Shown here: in pieces, positions 1 to 8,833 of the stretch
Position numbering within the stretch: position 1 is the stretch's first letter
Layout: every line of letters starts with the position of its first letter
Origin: Blastocladiella emersonii ATCC 22665
Taxonomy: Eukaryota > Blastocladiomycota > Blastocladiomycetes > Blastocladiales > Blastocladiaceae
Direction: 5' to 3'
DNA: 64,000 bases
Assembly (NCBI GenBank): GCA_025594325.1
Contig: JANHCV010000017.1
Coordinates: 372,001 to 436,000 of the forward strand
The notes under the pieces: generated by a model
Database searches by the model: none
The model's input: the letters and a program-made list of their open reading frames with translations, nothing else
What the model was told of the DNA's origin: nothing
Translations under genes and position numbers: made by a program

Positions 1-372
1 CAAAGTCCACGGTCCAATCAACGAGGTAAACAGCGAACTTGTCAAACTGCCAACCTGCCAACCAAACACCCACGCCGCTTCTCAAGCCACGGTGGGCCCG
101 CGCATTTGCGTTGCCGTCCCAGCCAACGAAGGAATGACTGATGAGCCCTGGTAGCCTGCTAGACTGACAGCCTGACAGCGCCCGCTCAGTTGCTATTATC
201 TATCTCGTAGGTAGTCTGGGAGGAGTTCGTTAGTCGATACGCGACCAGTCTCCTCCTGGCTGCCCGCTCTGCTGCCATCTCCAAGGCCCGCATGAAGATG
301 GGCCAGGGAGGTTTACGAGCATTTCCTATCTCTCCTCTCTCCGTGTGAAACCATTCACCCGCGGACGGATGC
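1..372. other. Single-copy lead segment of the unit (unit 1 example)
   Basis: This stretch has no internal tandem repeat. It carries a short inverted repeat, ggaggag (219-225) against ctcctcc (250-256), separated by 24 bases; it might fold but is weak. Its left part holds the C-terminal portion of a small open frame that starts in the preceding unit. No promoter, RNA gene or protein motif is recognisable. It ends in a pyrimidine-rich run (about 325-342) just before the heptamer minisatellite. Confidence 0.6.
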
Positions 373-477
373 GCACCACGCACCGTGCACCGCGCACCGC
401 GCACCGCGCACCGCGCACCGTGCACCGCGCACCGCGCACCGCGCACAGCGCACCGCGGACAGCGCACCGCGGACAGC
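373..477. repeat. 7-bp minisatellite (consensus gcaccgc), 15 copies in unit 1
   Basis: Fifteen perfect-length heptamers run without a break. The order is gcaccac, gcaccgt, four gcaccgc, gcaccgt, three gcaccgc, gcacagc, then gcaccgc/ggacagc twice. Equivalent arrays in other units have 7, 11, 13, 15 or 16 copies. Seven is not a multiple of three, so each one- or two-copy change shifts every reading frame through the block. This is why the Arg/Ala/Cys-rich open frames here have different ends in different units, and it argues against coding. Confidence 0.96.
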
Positions 478-739
478 GCCCGATGCACCACACGCTGCGC
501 ACACGGCGCCAACGGCCACGCTGGTGTCACGCACACACACTCGCATGAACGGCAAGCAGGCAAGGCTTCCTCAACTCAACCATGATCCATCGTCCATGTC
601 TGCTCGCTCCAACGGGTGCGCCTGCCTACCCTCCCAGTGCCATCGATTGATTGATTCATGTCCAGTGCTGCCCATGCTTTCATGGCCGCGGGGTCCGTCA
701 GAACGCCTTGCAATGCGTGCGCCTGCATGCACCTGCACT
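478..739. other. Spacer between heptamer and decamer minisatellites (unit 1 example)
   Basis: Mostly unique sequence. It includes a CA-rich run near 531-540, a short ATTG-type microsatellite (cgattgattgattc, about 644-657) and the 8-bp palindrome tgcatgca near 724-731. No gene or RNA feature is recognised. Units 21 and 22 share a C-to-T change in this segment (58881 and 61814). Confidence 0.6.
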
Positions 740-789
740 GCAGAGCGCTGCAGAGGGCTGCACAGCGCTGCGGAGGGCTGCAGAGGGCT
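740..789. repeat. 10-bp minisatellite, 5 copies in unit 1
   Basis: Five consecutive decamers: gcagagcgct, gcagagggct, gcacagcgct, gcggagggct, gcagagggct. All scanned units have this five-copy form except unit 2, which has seven. The block contains PstI-type ctgcag sites and agcgct palindromes. Confidence 0.93.
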
Positions 790-958
790 AAGGCGGCAGG
801 GCTTCTCCTCCTGCAGGGGACAGTACCAAGGCCAAGGAGTGCTAGTGACTACTAACGGAATGGTGATTGGCCCCCTTCACACGCTCCTGGCAGGACTGCG
901 TGTGGGCGTGCGGGCGTTTGTGCGTGCGTGCCTTGATTCGTCCACCATCATACGCGCA
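790..958. other. Spacer between decamer and octamer minisatellites (unit 1 example)
   Basis: Unique within the unit. The right part, about 897-932, is G/T-rich with imperfect gtgcgtgcgtg-type repetition. No gene, RNA or regulatory motif is recognised. It appears identical in all 22 units. Confidence 0.6.
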
Positions 959-1051
959 AAGTGACCAAGTGACCAAGTGACCAAGTGACCAAGTGACCAA
1001 GTGACCAAGGTGACCAAGGTGACCAAGGTGACCAAGGTGACCAAGGTGACC
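959..1051. repeat. 8/9-bp minisatellite: aagtgacc x6 then aaggtgacc x5
   Basis: Six octamers (959-1006) are followed by five nonamers (1007-1051) that differ by one added G, then a terminal aagtgaca. The nonamer part is five copies in every unit; only the octamer part varies (six, or four in units 6, 7, 8, 17 and 18). Each nonamer holds ggtgacc, a BstEII-type GGTNACC site with dyad symmetry around its centre base. Losing 16 bp shifts frame, so the Gly-His-Leu and Trp-Ser-Pro repeat peptides on the minus strand are by-products. Confidence 0.96.
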
Positions 1052-1126
1052 AAGTGACACACAAGCACCAAGCTAGGGTGGCCGGGCGGCCATGGAACGT
1101 ACTGCATGGGAACCATTACCGTGGAC

Positions 1127-1138
1127 TGGCCGCGGCCA
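1127..1138. other. Perfect 12-bp palindrome tggccgcggcca
   Basis: The sequence equals its own reverse complement and includes a SacII-type ccgcgg core. It recurs once in every unit at the same place, so it is regularly spaced along the array at the unit period. It could be a dimeric protein site or chance in GC-rich DNA. Confidence 0.6.
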
Positions 1139-1153
1139 TTTATCGCAGCACAG

Positions 1154-1197
1154 CCCTGCCTGGCTCAGGACGCGGCGGGCGTGGGAGGCAGGCAGGG
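1154..1197. other. 9-bp inverted repeat with 26-base loop
   Basis: ccctgcctg (1154-1162) pairs with caggcaggg (1189-1197). The 26-base loop between them is GC-rich. It is present in every unit and is a possible stem-loop if this strand is transcribed or single-stranded. There is no T-run after it, so it is not a bacterial terminator. Confidence 0.5.
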
Positions 1198-1403
1198 TAG
1201 ATCGGTAGCAGCAGCAGGACCTGGCTAGCTGGCTGTCAAACAACACAAGTGAAGGGGTGCGTGAGGGAGGGTGTGTTGAATGAATGGATGGGTGGATGCA
1301 GGCAGAGAGAGACCTTCGTACGTGTCGTGGGTGATGAGGATTGGTTGGCCACCATCCACCAACGCCATGGCATGGCTGCGGGTGTCGCTGCGTGCGCCTT
1401 GGC

Positions 1404-1436
1404 GGGTGGTGTTGGTGGGTGGGTGGTCTTGGTGGG
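1404..1436 (+). other. Possible G-quadruplex tract
   Basis: Four GGG runs on the plus strand (1404-1406, 1417-1419, 1421-1423, 1434-1436) are separated by 10, 1 and 10 bases, within a longer stretch rich in GG dinucleotides. It does not meet the strict 1-7 base loop rule but fits long-loop or two-tetrad models. The tract is unchanged in every unit, giving one candidate per period. Confidence 0.45.
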
Positions 1437-1642
1437 TGCTGTGGTGGTAGTGGAGCTAGAGTGGTGCCGTGGGGCTCTTGGGGTCCCCTTTCCTTCCTGT
1501 CTGGCCTAGGTGGGTCGGCGGACGCAGCGCGCATGCGGGCAAGGTAACAACATTGCTCACGCAATGGATCATGTATTTTATGGCAAGTAGTCTGCGAAGC
1601 AGAGACGGGGATGTCCGGCCCAATCGGACCCTCCACGGATCA

Positions 1643-2884
1643 CAATATGCACGCAATGAATTGACTGATGATAGGGATGTACCAAACCAGCCACGTAGAC
1701 AATTGTCGTGGTTGTCGAACAAAACCATATTCAAATCTTTGGCAACGCGCCTGTCCAGCTAGCCAGGGACCCATGAATCACAGTATCGACCCAACAAGAT
1801 ATTAGACCATGGTAATATAGTAAACCAACCTCGTACATAATTGTCATGGTACTCAAACAAAACCATATTCAAGTCTTTGCTTTCCCGCATATCCAGCTGG
1901 CCAGGGACCCATAAATCACAGTATCGAACGAACAAGATATCTTACCATGGAAATATAGTTAACCAGCCACGCGGACAATTGTCATGGTACTCAATCGAGA
2001 CCACATTCAAGTCTTTGCTCTCCCGCATGTCAAGCTGGTTGAAGGCCCATTAATCACAGTATCGACCCAACAAGATATTTGACCATGGAAACATAGTAAA
2101 CCAGCCACGCGGATAATTGTCATGGTACTCAATCAAAACCATATTCATATTTTTGCTTCCCCGCATGTCAAGCTGGTTGAAGACCCATTAATCACAGTAT
2201 CGAACCAACAAAATATCTGACCATGGAAATATAGTCAACCAGCCACGCGGACAATTGTCATGGTACTCAATCGAAACCACATTCAAGTCTTTGCTCTCCC
2301 GCATGTCAAGCTGGTTGAAGGCCCATAAATCACAGTATCGACCCAACAAGATATTTGACCATGGAAATATAGTAAACCAGCCACGCGGATAATTGTCATG
2401 GTACTCAATCAAAACCATATTCAAGTCTTTGCTTTCCCGCACGTCCAGCTGGTTGAAGGCCCATAAATCACAGTATCGACCCAACAAAGTATCTGACAAC
2501 CGAAATATAGCAGACAATCCACGCAGACAATTGTCATGCCACCTAATCAAAACCATATTCAAGTCTTTGCTTTCCCACATGTCAAGCTGGTTGAAGGCCC
2601 ATAAATCACAGTATCGAACCAACGAAATATCTGACCATGGAAATATAGTAAAGCAGCCACGCAGATAATTGTCATGGTACTTAATCAAAACCATATTCAT
2701 ATTTTTGCTTCCCCGCATGTCAAGCTGGTTGAAGGCCCATAAATCACAGTATCGAACGAACAAGATATCTTACCATGGAAATATAGTTAACCAGCCACGC
2801 AAATGATTGTCATGCCACTTAATCAAAACCATACTCAAATGGTCGATTACCCTCACGTCCAAGCGGCCAAGGACCCAAACCGCC
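1643..2884. repeat. 138-bp satellite array, nine phased subrepeats (S0-S8)
   Basis: The motif cagtatcg (or a close variant) recurs exactly every 138 bp, at 1643 (degenerate, S0), 1781, 1919, 2057, 2195, 2333, 2471, 2609 and 2747. Period drift is zero. Each subrepeat carries a variant of gaccatggaaatatag, then an attgtc core, then agtctttgct, then a variant of agctggttgaaggccc. S8 decays in its second half, and a degenerate tail continues to about 2961. Because 138 is divisible by three, frames persist across subrepeats without needing selection. Even-numbered and odd-numbered subrepeats form two classes, so the real register is a 276-bp dimer. Units 5, 6 and 9 lack S1 and S2. Confidence 0.96.
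1698..1707. promoter_or_regulatory. Palindrome gacaattgtc in subrepeat S0
   Basis: A perfect 10-bp palindrome. The same site recurs at 1974-1983 (S2), 2250-2259 (S4) and 2526-2535 (S6), exactly 276 bp apart. The odd subrepeats carry a one-base or larger disruption (for example gataattgtc in S3, S5 and S7). Palindromic form suggests, but does not prove, a dimeric protein site; no known factor is assigned. Confidence 0.4.
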
Positions 2885-2961
2885 AGATACCCAAATCTAC
2901 GACCACGTTGCGCACACTCCACTAGCCAACTCTTCGATCCCCTAATTATGGAGCCCGTCGT

Positions 2962-5928
2962 CAAAGTCCACGGTCCAATCAACGAGGTAAACAGCGAACT
3001 TGTCAAACTGCCAACCTGCCAACCAAACACCCACGCCGCTTCTCAAGCCACGGTGGGCCCGCGCATTTGCGTTGCCGTCCCAGCCAACGAAGGAATGACT
3101 GATGAGCCCTGGTAGCCTGCTAGACTGACAGCCTGACAGCGCCCGCTCAGTTGCTATTATCTATCTCGTAGGTAGTCTGGGAGGAGTTCGTTAGTCGATA
3201 CGCGACCAGTCTCCTCCTGGCTGCCCGCTCTGCTGCCATCTCCAAGGCCCGCATGAAGATGGGCCAGGGAGGTTTACGAGCATTTCCTATCTCTCCTCTC
3301 TCCGTGTGAAACCATTCACCCGCGGACGGATGCGCACCACGCACCGTGCACCGCGCACCGCGCACCGCGCACCGCGCACCGTGCACCGCGCACCGCGCAC
3401 CGCGCACAGCGCACCGCGGACAGCGCCCGATGCACCACACGCTGCGCACACGGCGCCAACGGCCACGCTGGTGTCACGCACACACACTCGCATGAACGGC
3501 AAGCAGGCAAGGCTTCCTCAACTCAACCATGATCCATCGTCCATGTCTGCTCGCTCCAACGGGTGCGCCTGCCTACCCTCCCAGTGCCATCGATTGATTG
3601 ATTCATGTCCAGTGCTGCCCATGCTTTCATGGCCGCGGGGTCCGTCAGAACGCCTTGCAATGCGTGCGCCTGCATGCACCTGCACTGCAGAGCGCTGCAG
3701 AGGGCTGCACAGCGCTGCGGAGGGCTGCACAGCGCTGCGGAGGGCTGCAGAGGGCTAAGGCGGCAGGGCTTCTCCTCCTGCAGGGGACAGTACCAAGGCC
3801 AAGGAGTGCTAGTGACTACTAACGGAATGGTGATTGGCCCCCTTCACACGCTCCTGGCAGGACTGCGTGTGGGCGTGCGGGCGTTTGTGCGTGCGTGCCT
3901 TGATTCGTCCACCATCATACGCGCAAAGTGACCAAGTGACCAAGTGACCAAGTGACCAAGTGACCAAGTGACCAAGGTGACCAAGGTGACCAAGGTGACC
4001 AAGGTGACCAAGGTGACCAAGTGACACACAAGCACCAAGCTAGGGTGGCCGGGCGGCCATGGAACGTACTGCATGGGAACCATTACCGTGGACTGGCCGC
4101 GGCCATTTATCGCAGCACAGCCCTGCCTGGCTCAGGACGCGGCGGGCGTGGGAGGCAGGCAGGGTAGATCGGTAGCAGCAGCAGGACCTGGCTAGCTGGC
4201 TGTCAAACAACACAAGTGAAGGGGTGCGTGAGGGAGGGTGTGTTGAATGAATGGATGGGTGGATGCAGGCAGAGAGAGACCTTCGTACGTGTCGTGGGTG
4301 ATGAGGATTGGTTGGCCACCATCCACCAACGCCATGGCATGGCTGCGGGTGTCGCTGCGTGCGCCTTGGCGGGTGGTGTTGGTGGGTGGGTGGTCTTGGT
4401 GGGTGCTGTGGTGGTAGTGGAGCTAGAGTGGTGCCGTGGGGCTCTTGGGGTCCCCTTTCCTTCCTGTCTGGCCTAGGTGGGTCGGCGGACGCAGCGCGCA
4501 TGCGGGCAAGGTAACAACATTGCTCACGCAATGGATCATGTATTTTATGGCAAGTAGTCTGCGAAGCAGAGACGGGGATGTCCGGCCCAATCGGACCCTC
4601 CACGGATCACAATATGCACGCAATGAATTGACTGATGATAGGGATGTACCAAACCAGCCACGTAGACAATTGTCGTGGTTGTCGAACAAAACCATATTCA
4701 AATCTTTGGCAACGCGCCTGTCCAGCTAGCCAGGGACCCATGAATCACAGTATCGACCCAACAAGATATTAGACCATGGTAATATAGTAAACCAACCTCG
4801 TACATAATTGTCATGGTACTCAAACAAAACCATATTCAAGTCTTTGCTTTCCCGCATATCCAGCTGGCCAGGGACCCATAAATCACAGTATCGAACGAAC
4901 AAGATATCTTACCATGGAAATATAGTTAACCAGCCACGCGGACAATTGTCATGGTACTCAATCGAGACCACATTCAAGTCTTTGCTCTCCCGCATGTCAA
5001 GCTGGTTGAAGGCCCATTAATCACAGTATCGACCCAACAAGATATTTGACCATGGAAACATAGTAAACCAGCCACGCGGATAATTGTCATGGTACTCAAT
5101 CAAAACCATATTCATATTTTTGCTTCCCCGCATGTCAAGCTGGTTGAAGACCCATTAATCACAGTATCGAACCAACAAAATATCTGACCATGGAAATATA
5201 GTTAACCAGCCACGCGGACAATTGTCATGGTACTCAATCGAAACCACATTCAAGTCTTTGCTCTCCCGCATGTCAAGCTGGTTGAAGGCCCATAAATCAC
5301 AGTATCGACCCAACAAGATATTTGACCATGGAAATATAGTAAACCAGCCACGCGGATAATTGTCATGGTACTCAATCAAAACCATATTCAAGTCTTTGCT
5401 TTCCCACATGTCAAGCTGGTTGAAGGCCCATAAATCACAGTATCGACCCAACAAAGTATCTGACAACCGAAATATAGCAGACAATCCACGCAGACAATTG
5501 TCATGCCACCTAATCAAAACCATATTGAAGTCTTTGCTTTCCCACATGTCAAGCTGGTTGAAGGCCCATAAATCACAGTATCGAACCAACGAAATATCTG
5601 ACCATGGAAATATAGTAAAGCAGCCACGCAGATAATTGTCATGGTACTTAATCAAAACCATATTCATATTTTTGCTTCCCCGCATGTCAAGCTGGTTGAA
5701 GGCCCATAAATCACAGTATCGAACGAACAAGATATCTTACCATGGAAATATAGTTAACCAGCCACGCAAATGATTGTCATGCCACTTAATCAAAACCATA
5801 CTCAAATGGTCGATTACCCTCACGTCCAAGCGGCCAAGGACCCAAACCGCCAGATACCCAAATCTACGACCACGTTGCGCACACTCCACTAGCCAACTCT
5901 TCGATCCCCTAATTATGGAGCCCGTCGT
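2962..5928. repeat. Macrosatellite unit 2 (2967 bp), with decamer expansion
   Basis: State: h13, d7, o6, s8, SNV-A C, SNV-B T. Heptamers 3334-3424, decamers 3687-3756, octamer/nonamer array 3926-4018, 138-bp array 4610-5851. It is the only unit with seven decamers. It also has a private three-substitution tract in S5 (5406, 5409, 5413) that makes S5 match S6, and a private C-to-G at 5527. It is the most divergent unit seen. Confidence 0.97.
3687..3756. repeat. Expanded 10-bp minisatellite, 7 copies (unit 2)
   Basis: The pair gcacagcgct/gcggagggct is present twice in a row, adding exactly 20 bp to the five-copy array of the other units. A simple duplication of two adjacent decamers explains it. 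It extends the Cys/Gly/Leu-rich open frames locally but changes nothing else. Confidence 0.93.
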
Positions 5929-8833
5929 CAAAGTCCACGGTCCAATCAACGAGGTAAACAGCGAACTTGTCAAACTGCCAACCTGCCAACCAAACACCCA
6001 CGCCGCTTCTCAAGCCACGGTGGGCCCGCGCATTTGCGTTGCCGTCCCAGCCAACGAAGGAATGACTGATGAGCCCTGGTAGCCTGCTAGACTGACAGCC
6101 TGACAGCGCCCGCTCAGTTGCTATTATCTATCTCGTAGGTAGTCTGGGAGGAGTTCGTTAGTCGATACGCGACCAGTCTCCTCCTGGCTGCCCGCTCTGC
6201 TGCCATCTCCAAGGCCCGCATGAAGATGGGCCAGGGAGGTTTACGAGCATTTCCTATCTCTCCTCTCTCCGTGTGAAACCATTCACCCGCGGACGGATGC
6301 GCACCACGCACCGTGCACCGCGCACCGCGCACCGCGCACCGCGGACAGCGCCCGATGCACCACACGCTGCGCACACGGCGCCAACGGCCACGCTGGTGTC
6401 ACGCACACACACTCGCATGAACGGCAAGCAGGCAAGGCTTCCTCAACTCAACCATGATCCATCGTCCATGTCTGCTCGCTCCAACGGGTGCGCCTGCCTA
6501 CCCTCCCAGTGCCATCGATTGATTGATTCATGTCCAGTGCTGCCCATGCTTTCATGGCCGCGGGGTCCGTCAGAACGCCTTGCAATGCGTGCGCCTGCAT
6601 GCACCTGCACTGCAGAGCGCTGCAGAGGGCTGCACAGCGCTGCGGAGGGCTGCAGAGGGCTAAGGCGGCAGGGCTTCTCCTCCTGCAGGGGACAGTACCA
6701 AGGCCAAGGAGTGCTAGTGACTACTAACGGAATGGTGATTGGCCCCCTTCACACGCTCCTGGCAGGACTGCGTGTGGGCGTGCGGGCGTTTGTGCGTGCG
6801 TGCCTTGATTCGTCCACCATCATACGCGCAAAGTGACCAAGTGACCAAGTGACCAAGTGACCAAGTGACCAAGTGACCAAGGTGACCAAGGTGACCAAGG
6901 TGACCAAGGTGACCAAGGTGACCAAGTGACACACAAGCACCAAGCTAGGGTGGCCGGGCGGCCATGGAACGTACTGCATGGGAACCATTACCGTGGACTG
7001 GCCGCGGCCATTTATCGCAGCACAGCCCTGCCTGGCTCAGGACGCGGCGGGCGTGGGAGGCAGGCAGGGTAGATCGGTAGCAGCAGCAGGACCTGGCTAG
7101 CTGGCTGTCAAACAACACAAGTGAAGGGGTGCGTGAGGGAGGGTGTGTTGAATGAATGGATGGGTGGATGCAGGCAGAGAGAGACCTTCGTACGTGTCGT
7201 GGGTGATGAGGATTGGTTGGCCACCATCCACCAACGCCATGGCATGGCTGCGGGTGTCGCTGCGTGCGCCTTGGCGGGTGGTGTTGGTGGGTGGGTGGTC
7301 TTGGTGGGTGCTGTGGTGGTAGTGGAGCTAGAGTGGTGCCGTGGGGCTCTTGGGGTCCCCTTTCCTTCCTGTCTGGCCTAGGTGGGTCGGCGGACGCAGC
7401 GCGCATGCGGGCAAGGTAACAACATTGCTCACGCAATGGATCATGTATTTTATGGCAAGTAGTCTGCGAAGCAGAGACGGGGATGTCCGGCCCAATCGGA
7501 CCCTCCACGGATCACAATATGCACGCAATGAATTGACTGATGATAGGGATGTACCAAACCAGCCACGTAGACAATTGTCGTGGTTGTCGAACAAAACCAT
7601 ATTCAAATCTTTGGCAACGCGCCTGTCCAGCTAGCCAGGGACCCATGAATCACAGTATCGACCCAACAAGATATTAGACCATGGTAATATAGTAAACCAA
7701 CCTCGTACATAATTGTCATGGTACTCAAACAAAACCATATTCAAGTCTTTGCTTTCCCGCATATCCAGCTGGCCAGGGACCCATAAATCACAGTATCGAA
7801 CGAACAAGATATCTTACCATGGAAATATAGTTAACCAGCCACGCGGACAATTGTCATGGTACTCAATCGAGACCACATTCAAGTCTTTGCTCTCCCGCAT
7901 GTCAAGCTGGTTGAAGGCCCATTAATCACAGTATCGACCCAACAAGATATTTGACCATGGAAACATAGTAAACCAGCCACGCGGATAATTGTCATGGTAC
8001 TCAATCAAAACCATATTCATATTTTTGCTTCCCCGCATGTCAAGCTGGTTGAAGACCCATTAATCACAGTATCGAACCAACAAAATATCTGACCATGGAA
8101 ATATAGTTAACCAGCCACGCGGACAATTGTCATGGTACTCAATCGAAACCACATTCAAGTCTTTGCTCTCCCGCATGTCAAGCTGGTTGAAGGCCCATAA
8201 ATCACAGTATCGACCCAACAAGATATTTGACCATGGAAATATAGTAAACCAGCCACGCGGATAATTGTCATGGTACTCAATCAAAACCATATTCAAGTCT
8301 TTGCTTTCCCGCACGTCCAGCTGGTTGAAGGCCCATAAATCACAGTATCGACCCAACAAAGTATCTGACAACCGAAATATAGCAGACAATCCACGCAGAC
8401 AATTGTCATGCCACCTAATCAAAACCATATTCAAGTCTTTGCTTTCCCACATGTCAAGCTGGTTGAAGGCCCATAAATCACAGTATCGAACCAACGAAAT
8501 ATCTGACCATGGAAATATAGTAAAGCAGCCACGCAGATAATTGTCATGGTACTTAATCAAAACCATATTCATATTTTTGCTTCCCCGCATGTCAAGCTGG
8601 TTGAAGGCCCATAAATCACAGTATCGAACGAACAAGATATCTTACCATGGAAATATAGTTAACCAGCCACGCAAATGATTGTCATGCCACTTAATCAAAA
8701 CCATACTCAAATGGTCGATTACCCTCACGTCCAAGCGGCCAAGGACCCAAACCGCCAGATACCCAAATCTACGACCACGTTGCGCACACTCCACTAGCCA
8801 ACTCTTCGATCCCCTAATTATGGAGCCCGTCGT
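5929..8833. repeat. Macrosatellite unit 3 (2905 bp), shortest heptamer block
   Basis: State: h7, d5, o6, s8, SNV-A C, SNV-B T. Heptamers 6301-6349, octamer/nonamer array 6831-6923, 138-bp array 7515-8756. The heptamer array has lost everything between the sixth heptamer and the final ggacagc, including the internal gcaccgt marker. It is otherwise like the rest. Confidence 0.97.
6301..6349. repeat. Contracted 7-bp minisatellite, 7 copies (unit 3)
   Basis: The order is gcaccac, gcaccgt, four gcaccgc, ggacagc. The first six heptamers match every other unit; the loss is entirely on the right side. Against the 13-copy form, 42 bp are missing. Confidence 0.95.

Larger units (their letters stand above)
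1060..1642. other. Long GC-rich spacer between octamer array and 138-bp array (unit 1 example)
   Basis: This is the longest stretch of the unit without tandem structure. It holds a perfect 12-bp palindrome (1127-1138), a 9-bp inverted repeat (1154-1162 and 1189-1197), a short gca trinucleotide run (about 1207-1215), tetranucleotide runs around gaatgaatggatgg (1278-1291), a G-rich tract (1404-1436) and a 5-bp hairpin, tctgc-gaa-gcaga (1591-1603). From about 1600 it begins to resemble the 138-bp subrepeats. The minus strand is open for 187 codons (1636 to 1073) in all copies, but this opens at GTG and is Pro/His-rich low complexity. Confidence 0.6.
1..2961. repeat. Macrosatellite unit 1 (2961 bp), reference copy
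   Basis: State: h15, d5, o6, s8, SNV-A C (1692), SNV-B C (2236). Heptamers lie at 373-477, decamers at 740-789, the octamer/nonamer array at 959-1051 and the 138-bp array (S0 to S8) at 1643-2884. The window's left edge coincides with the chosen landmark only because that landmark was picked from the first bases. This copy has the SNV-B C allele, unlike units 2 and 3 to its right. Confidence 0.97.

Noticed and set aside
345-964. Plus-strand frames of 146 to 208 codons through the heptamer block
   Set aside because: Their N-terminal parts change between units because 7- and 14-bp changes shift the frame. The Arg/Ala/His-rich part is translated minisatellite. No domain is seen.
959-1059. Telomeric repeat tract
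   Set aside because: aagtgacc/aaggtgacc is unlike TTAGGG-type telomere repeats, is only about 100 bp long and is internal to every unit.
842-1116. Minus-strand frames with Gly-His-Leu, Leu-Val-Thr or Trp-Ser-Pro repeats
   Set aside because: These are the 8/9-bp minisatellite read in different frames. The 16-bp loss in five units changes the frame and product entirely.
1154-1197. Rho-independent terminator
   Set aside because: The stem has a 26-base loop and no following T-run, and the region does not look bacterial.
1249-1509. 86-codon plus-strand frame that looks partly hydrophobic
   Set aside because: It starts at GTG, and its Val/Gly-rich part is only the G/T-rich tract. No signal or family match is recognisable.
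1073-1636. 187-codon minus-strand open frame, unchanged in all 22 units
   Set aside because: It opens at GTG, which eukaryotes rarely use; it is low-complexity Pro/His-rich sequence opposite a G-rich tract. Conservation is explained by homogenisation of the whole unit. No domain is recognised.
1643-2884. CRISPR array
   Set aside because: The repeats are 138 bp, contiguous and mutually divergent, with no unique spacers and no cas genes.
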